The translations under genes and the position numbers were made by a program. Positions 1 through 13,843 of a stretch of 64,000 nt of DNA are shown one piece after another; the stretch's first letter is position 1; each line of letters starts with the position of its first letter. The notes beneath the pieces are model-generated. The model worked only from the letters and a program-made list of their open reading frames with translations, did no database searches and was not told where the DNA came from. The stretch lies in contig JAWKTT010000004.1 in the NCBI GenBank assembly GCA_041398965.1, positions 124,001 through 188,000 of the forward strand, read 5' to 3'. Source of the stretch: JAWKTT01 sp041398965. Lineage in GTDB: Bacteria; Planctomycetota; Planctomycetia; Planctomycetales; Planctomycetaceae.

Positions 1-524
1 TTGCCTCGACCTTTCAGAATGTCGCTGACAATCAGCGTTTGATGGTCAATCAGAAAATGGAGCAGAGTCTGCTGGTCAGACGCACAGAATTCGTCAGCAA
101 AGGTGCGACGGGGATCTCGCGTGTTGGTGACAGGCGGAAGTTCGCCGGTGAACCTCTGCAGCAGCCTCTGCACGTTGTCCGGGATGTTCCAGAGTTCGGC
201 GTACGACTTCACCCAGCGTTTGTCGATCTGGTTGAAGCCCGTACTTTGCGACACCAGCTTCACCTGTAGATTTTCGATGCCAACAACGGCGGTCAACTTG
301 ATGGTGACCTGCACCTGCACGTCGGCCTTGTGGCTGCCAGGGATCTTTGTGGCCTGAACCCATTCAATATCACTGACGCGGTATCCCATCACCAGCAGCC
401 ATTGCTGAGTGGTCTGGTCGTGCTGCCAGTTGTTGAAGCGTACGACAACATCGTCTTCATTCCGAAAACCGTTCTTTGCTGTCTCGGAACCGAGCAACAC
501 GCCGTCGGAAAGTTCGTCCGGCAT
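1..524 (-). CDS. Type II restriction endonuclease, N-terminal part (runs off window)
   Basis: Reading the minus strand from an ATG at 524-522 gives an uninterrupted frame to the window edge (about 174 residues). It begins MPDELSDGVLLGSETAKNGF and contains NEDDVVVRFNNWQ and WLLVMGYRVSDIEW. The start lies one base after the stop of the cytosine methyltransferase (stop-G-ATG), so the two are translationally coupled. A GF-NE-DVV-FNNW opening together with coupling to a C5 methyltransferase is what type II restriction endonucleases show. I cannot name the specificity or the catalytic fold, because the C-terminal part is missing. Seen: open frame and overlap. Inferred: endonuclease role, from position and N-terminal character. 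Confidence 0.72.
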   Translation of the reverse strand, partial: MPDELSDGVLLGSETAKNGFRNEDDVVVRFNNWQHDQTTQQWLLVMGYRVSDIEWVQATKIPGSHKADVQVQVTIKLTAVVGIENLQVKLVSQSTGFNQIDKRWVKSYAELWNIPDNVQRLLQRFTGELPPVTNTRDPRRTFADEFCASDQQTLLHFLIDHQTLIVSDILKGRG

Positions 525-525
525 C

Positions 526-1581
526 TCAGGCAGCAAGAGCGAATCGGTCGGCTGTGTGGCCCGACGGTGCCGTGGCCGGCTGAATCACGCTCAAGAGGTG
601 CTGAGCGACAAATTGCACCATCGGAATCGTCATGGCGTTGCCCGCTTGAGAAAGCAGATTCCGGTCACTGACGTGGCGTTTCGCCAGTCTCGCCTGTTCC
701 AGCGGAAACCCCTGCAACAGCAGTGCCTCCATGCCAGACAGCCGTCGCAACTGGCCTTGAGACACATACAGAATTCCATGTCGTCCGGTTCGCAGAGTTG
801 GCACCGCGTTGCGATAGATTCGGAGGTCGCTCTGGCGAGTATCCAGCACCGTCAGCGGCTTTCGGAGGTACGTTGCGAGGTCGTGCTCACCGGAGTTGTA
901 CTTGTTGTCCAGGTACTTCAGAAACGTCTGGCCCTGCCGCGAATCTAGGTCCAGCACCAGCTCCGGATCGCGATCCACCAGAAACCGTTTCAGCGGCATC
1001 AACGACACGTTCGTTGGTGCGATGAGTTCGTAGTCATCCGTCAGGTCATCGCGAATGCCGGTGATGAAGACACGTTCACGCATCTGCGGCACGCCAATAT
1101 CAACCGACTTCATCAGCCGGTACCGCGTCACATAGCCACACGACTGCAGAAGGTCGACAATCTGCGACAGCGTCTGTCCGTTGTCGTGATTCAACAGCCC
1201 TTTGACATTCTCCAGAATGAAGGCCGATGGTCGCTTCTTTGTCAGAATGTTCGCCAGTCCCAAGATGATCTGACCGCGAGCATCCGCCATTCCCTTCCGT
1301 TGCCCCATGATCGAAAACGACTGGCACGGAAAGCCGCCAAGCATGATGTCGAAGTAGGGGAGCTGGTCCGGATCGATCTTCATGAGGTCGCCGAAGTTCG
1401 GATCGTCATGGCCAAAGAACAGGCGATACGTTTGTTCTGCAACGGGGTCGATCTCAGAGAAGCCGACACAGCGAGCACTGCATTGCTCTAAAGCAAGTCG
1501 AGTGGAACCAATGCCGGCACAGAAATCAATAAACGTCAGACTCAACGCCGCCAGAGTACAGACACCCTGCCACAGGCTCAA
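526..1581 (-). CDS. dcm-like: DNA (cytosine-5)-methyltransferase
   Basis: Transfers a methyl group from S-adenosylmethionine to C5 of cytosine; protective partner of the downstream endonuclease. The C5 motifs appear in order: motif I FIDFCAGIGSTRLALE (residues about 18-32), motif IV GGFPCQSFS with the catalytic Cys at about 86, motif VI ENVKG (124-128), motif VIII QMRERVF (166-172), and motif X QAGNAMTIP near the C-terminus. The target-recognition segment lies between VIII and X and contains a TLRTGRHG stretch. The length of 351 aa is normal for a single-specificity enzyme. The start given is a TTG; a slightly later start just before motif I is possible. It is first gene of a two-gene operon with the endonuclease. 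Confidence 0.95.
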   Translation of the reverse strand: MSLWQGVCTLAALSLTFIDFCAGIGSTRLALEQCSARCVGFSEIDPVAEQTYRLFFGHDDPNFGDLMKIDPDQLPYFDIMLGGFPCQSFSIMGQRKGMADARGQIILGLANILTKKRPSAFILENVKGLLNHDNGQTLSQIVDLLQSCGYVTRYRLMKSVDIGVPQMRERVFITGIRDDLTDDYELIAPTNVSLMPLKRFLVDRDPELVLDLDSRQGQTFLKYLDNKYNSGEHDLATYLRKPLTVLDTRQSDLRIYRNAVPTLRTGRHGILYVSQGQLRRLSGMEALLLQGFPLEQARLAKRHVSDRNLLSQAGNAMTIPMVQFVAQHLLSVIQPATAPSGHTADRFALAA

Positions 1582-1682
1582 GAAACTGAGGTTGCCGACT
1601 TGCGCGAACGCTGGTGTGGTGAACTGGTCACGTTCGTCATTGCGATTCCAGGAGCAGACCCAACGTGATCACTCACTCGCAC

Positions 1683-1705
1683 GAAGAAAGGCCGCCGGAG
1701 CGGCC
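1683..1705 (-). terminator. Probable rho-independent terminator of the type I R-M operon
   Basis: On the minus strand a GGCCGC-TCCG-GCGGCC hairpin is followed by TTTCTTC. It lies downstream of the stop of the metallopeptidase gene at 1781 and upstream of the methyltransferase gene, so it probably separates the two R-M operons. Confidence 0.55.
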
Positions 1706-1780
1706 CTCGGGAATTCGCCTCAAAGAAAGGGAATTCGAAGACCTTCGCTACCTATGGAGAGACGCAACATTTTTGCCGCT

Positions 1781-2485
1781 TCAGGCGCTTGCATTGAGCC
1801 GAAGACGTCTTTGTTCCCAGTCGGGCATCAGGGTCCGGAGCAATCGGTAGAATGCTGGACCGTGGTTGTGTTCTCGCAGGTGGCAGAGTTCGTGGACGAT
1901 CACGTACTCGATGCACTGCTTGGGAGCGATGATCAGGTCGGGGTTTAACAGGATGCGCCCTTCGCTTGTGCAGCTTCCCCATCGGTTTTTCATGCGGCGA
2001 ATCTCGAAACTGTCCGTCGTGATGCCGTGACGCTCCGACTTTGCCACCATGTCGTCGAAAAGTTCTCGGAAGACAACCTCGGCACGCTGGCGGAACCAGC
2101 CGACGACGAGTGTCTTGATCAGGGCTTTCTTCGACGGATCGGTCAGGTAGACGTTGATCTGACCTCGTGACATCTTGACGGCGTTCTCGTCGCCCTCATG
2201 AACCCGGAGCCGATACTGCCGTCCCAAGTACCGATGTGACTCGCCGCTGACGTATCGTCGAGGCGGGATCGGCGGCAGGTAGTTCTCGAAGAATCGCTGC
2301 TGCTGGACAATCCATGCCGCCCGCTTGTGCATCTTCTGCTCGACCGCCGCATCGTCGGCATCCTTGGGAGCCGTCACGACCACCGACAGGTCGGGATGCA
2401 CGTCAATCGCCAGCGTCTTGCGAGCCGAATACGACAGTTCGAACTCAATCCGCTTGCGACCGTACTGGATAGAGAGTTCTCGCAT
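1781..2485 (-). CDS. YgjP-like (DUF45) zinc metallopeptidase
   Basis: A 234-residue protein with a VIVHELCHLREHNHG segment, the HExxH zinc-binding signature followed by a downstream histidine typical of the YgjP/SprT/WLM group. NRWGSCTSEGRI and LNPDLIIAP just before it are the usual companions in this family. Probable soluble metal-dependent hydrolase; the physiological substrate is unknown. This family is commonly found next to type I restriction genes, as here: it is the last gene of the hsd operon and starts 4 bases after the stop of the HEPN-like gene. The family assignment is firm; its role in restriction control is inference from position. Confidence 0.9.
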   Translation of the reverse strand: MRELSIQYGRKRIEFELSYSARKTLAIDVHPDLSVVVTAPKDADDAAVEQKMHKRAAWIVQQQRFFENYLPPIPPRRYVSGESHRYLGRQYRLRVHEGDENAVKMSRGQINVYLTDPSKKALIKTLVVGWFRQRAEVVFRELFDDMVAKSERHGITTDSFEIRRMKNRWGSCTSEGRILLNPDLIIAPKQCIEYVIVHELCHLREHNHGPAFYRLLRTLMPDWEQRRLRLNASA

Positions 2486-2488
2486 GAG

Positions 2489-2973
2489 TCAGATGTCCTC
2501 CTGAAACAAGCAAAGAACTTCGTTCACATGCTCGAAGAGGTCTATCTGAGAGTACAAATGCGATGTTTCCTTGTTCCCGTGGAAAAGATTGTTTCGAATA
2601 CGGTATGGAACCATCAAAACGCCTTGAAGCTGATCTTGAGGCGTCAGGGCGGCGTTCGAAAGCAAATTAACAACCGATTGACGCACGGCGGCTTCGCCAT
2701 TTCCGACTCTGAATAGTCCTTGGAGGAAGTCCGGATTGGCTGTGTACCGTTGCTTGAAGAACTCGATGTGTGGAGTGTATTTCAAGGTGTTGAAATTTGC
2801 CGAACCTGCCACACGTTTTGACTCACTCAGAAGCCGAGCAAGTGAAAGGTGGTTACCGCACCTTGCTTCCAATCGATTCCAGAGAACAATGAAACACATA
2901 ACCGGCTTGAGCTTCTCCCAATCGATCTCGGCTTCCCCCAGAAAGGCAGCCACTGCCCGCTCGACCGCTCCGC

Positions 2974-2977
<4 letters not shown>
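2489..2977 (-). CDS. HEPN-like protein in type I R-M operon
   Basis: 162 residues, predicted mostly helical. Near the C-terminus it has RIRNNLFHGNK, matching the RNxxxH signature of HEPN domains (RX4-6H, an RNase-type active site in many toxin and defence proteins). The start overlaps the hsdR stop by 4 bases (ATGA), so it is coupled to hsdR. No second domain is evident. It could be an RNase that fires when restriction fails, or a non-catalytic HEPN used as a scaffold. The HEPN call rests on one motif plus helical character, so it is moderate. Confidence 0.6.
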
Positions 2978-6189
<3,212 letters not shown>

Positions 6190-6192
6190 GCG

Positions 6193-7065
6193 TCACTCCT
6201 CGACCTGTTCGTCGTCTTTGTGTTCTAACTTCTCGACGGACTTAGGGAGTTTCTTCTCCTCGGATGCAAGACGCCGTTCGACCTTCTTGAGGTCTTCTTC
6301 GGGAGGCAGGTTTTCGGGGACGATTCCCCGATTCGTGAGGACGTTTCGAACGTCTCGATTGTTCTTGACGTGTTCCTTACTGATGGAGGCTTCCGTCCGC
6401 AGATCGTCTTTCTTGATGTTGAAGTTGGTGATTTCGTTGGCGAAATCTTTCGCTTTGATCGTGATCGTTGGCAGGAAGTCAGCTAGAGGTCGAGACTTGC
6501 CAACTCCCATGCGATCTTTCATCTGCTGCGTTGTCTTTCCCCCAAACAACGCCGTGTCCCCCTTGCTGCGAATGCGGGCGAAGCTCTGATTGTCCGCCAG
6601 ACGCTCAAAGATGATTCCCGACAACACCCGTTCCGATTCCGTCAGCTTCTTGCGGGCATTGAGCCGCTCGATATCTTCAAGACGTTTCTCGATGACCTCC
6701 ATCTTTCGGGTCTGGACGGCGAAGTACGTCTGGGCGAAGGCAATTGGCTCTTTTGTCGCATCTCCATTCTGGGCAACGAGATAGCACGCATACCGACTCA
6801 GGGCGATGTCCTCGATTTCCCGCTGTGCCCCAGAGCCGATATCGACCATTTTGCGGACGTTCGCAAAATGGTCCTCGACAACCTGCCCAGAGTTTTCGCA
6901 GGCAGTCATCGCCTTTTCGATCACCGGCTCGAAGTTTCGGTACTGGCTGTATCCCAGCAACGGCTGAAGTTCACGGGCGAGCCAGAACTCAGTCCCAATC
7001 TCTTCGTCCTGATGACAGATCGCCTCAAAATCCGTGTGCAGCTTGGTAATCAAATCCTGTTTCAT
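6193..7065 (-). CDS. dinD: DNA-damage-inducible protein D family
   Basis: 290 residues starting with the recognisable DinD N-terminus: EFWLARELQPLLGYSQYRNFEPVIEKA, a BRO-N/KilA-like segment (quoted motif: WLARELQPLLGYSQYRNF), then VRKMVDIGSGAQREIEDI and LSRYACYLVAQNGD. The C-terminal part contains the conserved GKTTQQMKDRMG and SISKEHVKNNRDVRNVL. In E. coli DinD acts on RecA filaments after SOS induction. DinD genes inserted between hsdR and hsdS occur in many genomes; here it has a 3-base gap to hsdR and a 13-base gap from hsdS. A role in coupling restriction to the damage response is inference. Confidence 0.93.
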   Translation of the reverse strand: MKQDLITKLHTDFEAICHQDEEIGTEFWLARELQPLLGYSQYRNFEPVIEKAMTACENSGQVVEDHFANVRKMVDIGSGAQREIEDIALSRYACYLVAQNGDATKEPIAFAQTYFAVQTRKMEVIEKRLEDIERLNARKKLTESERVLSGIIFERLADNQSFARIRSKGDTALFGGKTTQQMKDRMGVGKSRPLADFLPTITIKAKDFANEITNFNIKKDDLRTEASISKEHVKNNRDVRNVLTNRGIVPENLPPEEDLKKVERRLASEEKKLPKSVEKLEHKDDEQVEE

Positions 7066-7078
7066 TGAGCAATCCCCT

Positions 7079-8358
7079 TCATTGGTTTGCTGAGTCCACT
7101 TTGACCCGGACTTTGCCTGTGAGAAGCTGCTGCATCAGACCTTTCTTCTGCTGCTTCAGGCGATCAAGTTTGCGATGAAGGACTTCGATCTCGGCATCCA
7201 ATGCAGCAAGTATTTCCCCTAGTCTTCGTTGCTCGGCAATTGGCGGTAGCACAAGCCTAAAGGAGCGAATCTGTTCGTAGTTCAAGCCCTCTCGATTGCC
7301 ACCAGCTTGCGATTGAAACACGAGCTTTTGCCCAAACCACGAGTTCAAGAGATTGGACAAGTAATCGGGGTCGAGCGTTTCCTTCGGGCGAATAATACAG
7401 ACGTGCTGATTTACATTCGCATTTGGAAACCCCGCAGGCACTTTCGCACAACGACCGATAGACGCACCGGTAATGTTCAATAACACATCTAGCGGCAGAA
7501 CTTGTGAGTTTGCCATCTGACTGTTTTGCTCTTCTGACAAATAGACAACGTCGGTTAGGTCCAGCTTTCCACTTAGCACATTCTGGCTGCGAATGAATGG
7601 CACGCCAGAAGCCAGATACGTCGATTGCCCGCCTCTTGGGGTGATTCCACTTCCAACTTTCACTGTGACCGATCCAAGCTTAGTCATTCTCCATTCGCCA
7701 CGCTTCGCAAACTCCTTGAACCGCACCTTGCCGGTGAGAAGCTGCTGCATGAGGGCTTGTTTGCGTTTCTGCTTGGCGGCGATCAGCTTCTCGGTCAATT
7801 CAATCGCCCGATCCCAAGTCGAAAGAATGGCGGCGATCTTCTGCTGTTCGGGAAGTGGTGGTCGTGGAATCCGAAAGCGTTTGAGGTCTTTCGTGTTGAT
7901 GTGCAGTATCGTCGATCCGACTTCCAAGCCTCTCATCCTTGCTACACCGATCTCTGAATTGAGATACTGCGAGAGGAAGATGGGATCGACTTCGTCCTTA
8001 TTGAGTCGAGTCACAATGAGTGCATGGCAATTTGCACCCTCTAGCTCGATTGGGACAACAGCCGTAGTCCCAATATGCCCAGACTGAACTGTCAACAGGT
8101 CGCCAGCTTGGAGACGTGTTTTGGACTCCAACTCGTCAAAGTGATGCGTGACATATCGTAATCCCGCAAGGTCAATCCGGTTCGCTCGGATGTTGGTGCC
8201 GTATAAATATCGAACGCCTGTATTGTCGGTGTAATGCGGCGTTGCCGTCCCTACGAAGCCGTTCGTGATCAGCGATGATACTTCCGACAAAAATGGAGCT
8301 CTCCAGTCCAGTGGACTTGGACCAATGTCTGTTGGCGTGAATCGTTCTCGAAGCACTG

Positions 8359-8362
<4 letters not shown>
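7079..8362 (-). CDS. hsdS: Type I restriction enzyme, S (specificity) subunit
   Basis: 427 residues with the two-fold HsdS layout: target-recognition domain 1, central conserved helix (RPPLPEQQKIAAILSTWD, then KQKRKQALMQQLLTGKV), domain 2, distal conserved helix (LPPIAEQRRLGEILAALD, then QQKKGLMQQLLTGKV). The repeated MQQLLTGKV is the internal duplication typical of the family. It sets the bipartite DNA sequence recognised by the complex. It overlaps the hsdM stop by 4 bases, so the two are coupled. Confidence 0.96.
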
Positions 8363-9879
<1,517 letters not shown>

Positions 9880-10051
9880 GATACTCCGCGAGTAAATGCC
9901 TTGTTTTGAACTGTCTTACTCGGGGAAGTGTACCGAAAATCTCTGCTGTTGACAGGAACGGCATCAACATTGGGGATTGTAACGGAATGCCTTCCAATTT
10001 GTTGCAATCCCAGGTCGACACTCCCGGTCGTGCAAGCCATCTCCCCGCTGA

Positions 10052-11005
10052 TTAGCTGGGGGGTGGTGGATCGGTCGCAACACTTGGAGGTTCTGGCCAC
10101 CAGTTTCCGAAGAGCATGGCTAGGCCAAGGCCAAAGGTGAAAACCCCAACCAGGACTTGGATATCTGAGAAGGTCCTGACAATCGGACTTTGCGGGGTGA
10201 TGTCACCGTAGCCCAGAGTGGTCACCGTTGCGACGCTGAAGTGCAGACATTCGTTGAACAGTGGCATTCTCGCGGAACGATCAATCTTCATTTCGGAGGT
10301 TCCCAGAGCGCGATACAACTCAAGTCGGTGCTGCCAGTCGAGTGATTCCGGGATGACATTGCGAAACGGGAAAATGCCAGCGACCAATGAGGCATGCACT
10401 CCCGAGAACGCTTGCAGGCTCTTGCGTTCCATAATACTGCCATAGTCGAATGGAACTCGGTCCTTCTCTCCCAAAGTCGCGTCAGCAGCAAGACGTGCCG
10501 TCTCGGCAGCCGAATGATTGTCAACACGTTCGAGAAGATGCTGATAATAGCCCGCTTCAGTGAATCGATCCATTTGGTCAGCATAGCAACTCATCGCATA
10601 GTAGTAGCTCGTAAAAACCAGGACATTCCCGGCGTAAGTTGTTAGTATCTGAAACAATCGCTCCTTTCGATTCCAGCGTGCGGAGAAGCACTGCCATGTC
10701 GCAATTCCGATTATCAGCAAGGGGAGAAACAGACTGGCAATGGCGACGATCTCGACCTCGGACGGTAGCTCTCCTTCATTTCGCAAGGTAGCCGCGACAT
10801 CCTTGAACGCGTACTCGAGCACACTCTCCGCATACAGAATGTTCAGCATAATGCTCAGAACGATGACTGTGAGCTGCAGCAGCAAATAGACCCAGAATGG
10901 TAGAGTAAGCAGTCGCTGAATGATGGCACGCATGGTGATCCTCGACAATCTTGTTCGCTTGGCCAGGGGACGTGAAATGTGCGACTTGCAAGTGATTGTC
11001 GGCAC
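10052..11005 (-). CDS. Two-TM potassium channel-like membrane protein
   Basis: The selectivity-filter signature TVTTLGYGDITP sits between a pore helix (FSVATV) and a C-terminal membrane helix (VLVGVFTFGLGLAMLFGNWW). Two or three further hydrophobic helices lie in the N-terminal half (LPFWVYLLLQLTVIVLSIML; IASLFLPLLIIGIATW). This is the Ion_trans_2 type of K+ channel; no RCK/TrkA domain is seen after the last helix. The first 24 residues are polar and the methionine at 10933 (MRAIIQRLL) is a more natural start. Single gene, not obviously coupled to hsdM. Possible roles are ion homeostasis or membrane-potential signalling. Confidence 0.85.
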   Translation of the reverse strand: MPTITCKSHISRPLAKRTRLSRITMRAIIQRLLTLPFWVYLLLQLTVIVLSIMLNILYAESVLEYAFKDVAATLRNEGELPSEVEIVAIASLFLPLLIIGIATWQCFSARWNRKERLFQILTTYAGNVLVFTSYYYAMSCYADQMDRFTEAGYYQHLLERVDNHSAAETARLAADATLGEKDRVPFDYGSIMERKSLQAFSGVHASLVAGIFPFRNVIPESLDWQHRLELYRALGTSEMKIDRSARMPLFNECLHFSVATVTTLGYGDITPQSPIVRTFSDIQVLVGVFTFGLGLAMLFGNWWPEPPSVATDPPPPS

Positions 11006-11079
11006 GAAGATAACGGCTCGTCAATGCACAAGGGTCGCGGCCGACATGACATCGTGTTTCCGTCGCATCCGATTATCGC

Positions 11080-11385
11080 TCACATGTCACTTTGAGCGTC
11101 ATCACCGAGGTCTTCGCCAGTGAAGACGATCGAGCGGGTCTTTTGGATGAGCATGTCGTGTTCGCGATCGGTGACCTCTCGACCGTCGAGGACTTGGACG
11201 ACGGCGATAGCGAATTCACAGCGTGTCGTTCGGACGACTCGGGCCGCTTGTCTTGCGAGGGCGAAGTATTCGCCGAGCTTCAGGGTTTGGAAGGGCCAGT
11301 CGGGGGGAGTTTCGAAGGTCAATGGTTCGTGGGGAAGATGGGGTTCAGAAGAGTTTGAGTTGGCGACGTGGCGAGTTGGGGTCAC
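11080..11385 (-). CDS. Small hypothetical protein after methylase-like gene
   Basis: Up to 101 residues. The convincing part is LPHEPLTFETPPDWPFQTLK onward, ending with a helical AIAVVQVLDGREVTDREHDM segment. It overlaps the end of the methylase-like gene by 41 bases, so the true start may lie further in. The strand agrees with the operon 13.5 to 11.1 kb. An 88-residue frame exists on the other strand, so reality is uncertain. Function unknown. Confidence 0.4.
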   Translation of the reverse strand: MTPTRHVANSNSSEPHLPHEPLTFETPPDWPFQTLKLGEYFALARQAARVVRTTRCEFAIAVVQVLDGREVTDREHDMLIQKTRSIVFTGEDLGDDAQSDM

Positions 11386-12196
11386 TCGGTGGCTGAGTGT
11401 CGTCGCGGTGTGTTGAAGTTGGTGACGATGTCGAGTCGGTGGTTGAACGCTCTGGGGGCGTTGGCATCGGAGAGGTCGCGGTTGGAGATGTCGTGGGGGT
11501 GTCGGTCTCGGGCATGTCGAACACCTCGGGCTCCCGGTTCGGCAGTGGGACGCGGTTCACTTGGCGGATGACGTTGCCGTAGAGTTGCATGCGGCCCGTT
11601 TCGTAGATCAGCTTCGCTTCGTTGGTGAGCGTGTTCCCCCAGACGACGTGGCCGTAGTGGTTCCGCAGGGCAAGATTGATGGCACACATCATCACGCAGC
11701 GTCGATCAATATCCTGGGCCACCGCGTGCCAATGCGGCTGAATCTTCAATGCGGCCAACAGCATGCGGCCCGAACCAGCACAGCAATCATTGACGGTCCG
11801 TCGTCCTTCGAGGCCGGTCTGTTCCTCGGGAAGTGATAGTCGCGCCATCATCTCCGCGATCGGCTGTGGCGTCATGTACTGCTGATGCTCGGGAAGGGCG
11901 ATCCCTTGATGAATGTCGCCGAGGATGTCGACGTCCTCCAAGGTCATCTGATGGACGAGTGTGCCGAACGCTTTGGCGATGGCATCAACGCCCCGCTTAC
12001 CGACACTTCCCTCTTTGTGCTTCTCGATCGTTCGCAAATACTCCTCTTCCATCAGTGGGTGACCGAGAGCCGAGACGCTGCACTGTAAAAAGTCTTCCCA
12101 CGCGACCGCTCGACTGACGCTCGAACGTTGCGAGACCTCTTCGATCAGTTTGTAGACCTCTTGGGAGCCGGGGTATTGGAAGGATTCTTTCGACAA
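11345..12196 (-). CDS. N6-methylase-like protein without an obvious NPPY motif, clamp-motif tail
   Basis: 283 residues. The centre has QYMTPQPIAEMMARLSL and a SAM-type motif I NDCCAGSGRMLLAALK, as in the type I M-subunit fold, plus a motif II-like VAQDIDRRC. After AINLALRNH the expected NPPF/NPPY catalytic loop is absent (the sequence is VVWGNTLTNEAK), so it may bind SAM or DNA without methylating. The last 60 residues are Pro/Ser/Thr-rich, disordered, and end in RRQLKLF, matching the bacterial sliding-clamp motif QLxLF at the extreme C-terminus. It starts 15 bases after the 12212 gene. Likely an element-encoded DNA-maintenance protein. Confidence 0.7.
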   Translation of the reverse strand: MSKESFQYPGSQEVYKLIEEVSQRSSVSRAVAWEDFLQCSVSALGHPLMEEEYLRTIEKHKEGSVGKRGVDAIAKAFGTLVHQMTLEDVDILGDIHQGIALPEHQQYMTPQPIAEMMARLSLPEEQTGLEGRRTVNDCCAGSGRMLLAALKIQPHWHAVAQDIDRRCVMMCAINLALRNHYGHVVWGNTLTNEAKLIYETGRMQLYGNVIRQVNRVPLPNREPEVFDMPETDTPTTSPTATSPMPTPPERSTTDSTSSPTSTHRDDTQPPSDPNSPRRQLKLF

Positions 12197-12211
12197 GGGG
12201 TACGGGGGGAA

Positions 12212-13489
12212 TCAAGACGAATGACGACTTGTGTTAGTGGGTCGAGAAGCCGTGACATCCATGACGTCACGCACCGGCTCTGGTTCGATGAACCCGAACA
12301 GGCCATCGCCGAGTTGTTGCTGCATCTCCTTGCGAGCGGACTTCTGAGCCGCCTCGCTGACATCTTTCGCAAAGTATTGACGGGCCGATCGAAGTACCTC
12401 CTCGAGACAGGCTTCGCGTGATGGGAACGTCGTCCAGGGATGGCCGACGCCACTCTGACTGCCGCCGAGGTAGCCATACTGCCAGTTGGCAGCCCACAGG
12501 CCGCTCGGGAGTGGGGCGATCTCGTATTCGAGGCGTGCCGCGTCTTTGGTGGTCGCGACCGTGCGTCGCCCTTCACTTGATTCGATGGCAGGGTCTCGCA
12601 CATCGTGACACCATCGTCGATAGGCCGCTTGTCGCTCCTCTGGGGTTTCATCGTTGTCGGATTCAACGACGTTGGAAAGGTCGGGTGGAGTATCGACAGT
12701 CGGTGTGCTTGAAATCTGATCCTGATCGACGAACGACGGCAGAGCCGTCTCGACAAGGTTCCCCTCAAGAGAAGGGAGTGTGCCCTCGGAGGGGGCTGTC
12801 TGTGCGACAGGCTTCCCGACATCACTGCTCTCGTCCATCGACCGCGTGCTCGGAACTCGCGTCACAAACTCCTGCAAAGCGTCCGGCTCGACAAGCCTCA
12901 ACAAGTCCTGCGAGACATAGATATGATCCTCATCCGGGAGCAACAACACGATGACTTCATTCGTCGCATCGTTCCGTTCGACAATCTCCCCGAAGTAATC
13001 ATCCCCCTCGATCGTAAACTCGACCGCATCGCCAATCTCATACAACGTCAACACCGGCTGCGTCGACGGAAGTTCGGACGATGGAGGTTCAGACGATGCG
13101 AGTTGTGACGAATTGATTTCTGACGAAACAAGTGACGATGCGAGTTGTGACGACTCCGATTGAGAAGGCTCCGGTCGTGTCGACACGAGCCGTGACTGTT
13201 GAGACTCGACAACCCGCGACAGGTCCTCCCGCAACGCCAGCAAATGCGTGTGGAGCCGCAACGTCATCTCCACAAGCGACCCATCCACCGTCGCATCCGC
13301 CGTGTGCCGTAATCCCTCCACCTCCGCCAAACTAATAATCACCCGCCCATTCTGAATCCCCCAAGCAATATCCTCCCGAATCTCCTCCAACACATCAGTC
13401 ACACACCCCACCGCATCACAAAGCCGCGACAGCTCGAAAGCAATTACCTCAGCCTCTTCGCCAGTGCGGACCACAACTCGATCTGCCAT
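12212..13489 (-). CDS. Element-encoded hypothetical protein, Ser/Glu-rich linker
   Basis: About 425 residues from the methionine at 13489 (MADRVVVRTGEEAEVIAF). The N-terminal third is helical. The middle has serine-rich repeats (SSQLASS occurs twice) leading to a small beta domain, IGDAVEFTIEGDDYFGEIVE. The C-terminal part contains ANWQYGYLGGSQSG and ends with MQQQLGDGLFGFIEPEP; QLGDGLF resembles a spaced clamp-binding motif. No enzymatic motif. Operon partner of the methylase-like gene. Function unknown; role in element replication or partition is a guess. Confidence 0.7.
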   Translation of the reverse strand: MADRVVVRTGEEAEVIAFELSRLCDAVGCVTDVLEEIREDIAWGIQNGRVIISLAEVEGLRHTADATVDGSLVEMTLRLHTHLLALREDLSRVVESQQSRLVSTRPEPSQSESSQLASSLVSSEINSSQLASSEPPSSELPSTQPVLTLYEIGDAVEFTIEGDDYFGEIVERNDATNEVIVLLLPDEDHIYVSQDLLRLVEPDALQEFVTRVPSTRSMDESSDVGKPVAQTAPSEGTLPSLEGNLVETALPSFVDQDQISSTPTVDTPPDLSNVVESDNDETPEERQAAYRRWCHDVRDPAIESSEGRRTVATTKDAARLEYEIAPLPSGLWAANWQYGYLGGSQSGVGHPWTTFPSREACLEEVLRSARQYFAKDVSEAAQKSARKEMQQQLGDGLFGFIEPEPVRDVMDVTASRPTNTSRHSS

Positions 13490-13638
13490 CCCCCCCAGCC
13501 TGCCACACGGCAGCCCAGCCAATCAACCATTCCATCGACAAAGTTGCACTGACAAGTCAGCACATCGACTACGCCGAACAACTCTTCGAGTCCCGTCCTT
13601 GAACTCGCTTCGCAGACTCGCCTGCCAGATCGTTCTCG

Positions 13639-13779
13639 CTACCCGAAGTTCTTCAGGAACTCCAAGAACGCGATGCCGCCGGTCATGAGTGTGCCGAGCT
13701 TGAGAGTGAGCGGAAGTTCGAGTTGTTCGATTGTGTGCTCCAAGCGAACGATGTCCGACTTGGCGACCATGCCGCTCAT
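13639..13779 (-). CDS. 46-residue coiled-coil/membrane-anchor peptide
   Basis: ATG at 13779 is preceded on the minus strand by AGGAG at a good distance. The frame reads MSGMVAKSDIVRLEHTIEQL, then LTLKLGTLMTGGIAFLEFLK and stop. A short amphipathic helix precedes a hydrophobic helix, a layout seen in small holin-like or membrane-tethered peptides of mobile elements. Same strand as the following operon. Small and unrecognised; supported by RBS and composition. Confidence 0.55.
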   Translation of the reverse strand: MSGMVAKSDIVRLEHTIEQLELPLTLKLGTLMTGGIAFLEFLKNFG

Positions 13780-13843
13780 GTTGATCTCCTGAATCGCCTC
13801 CGTCCCAGCCATCTTTCACCATCGCCCGCAACAACGTTGCGCC

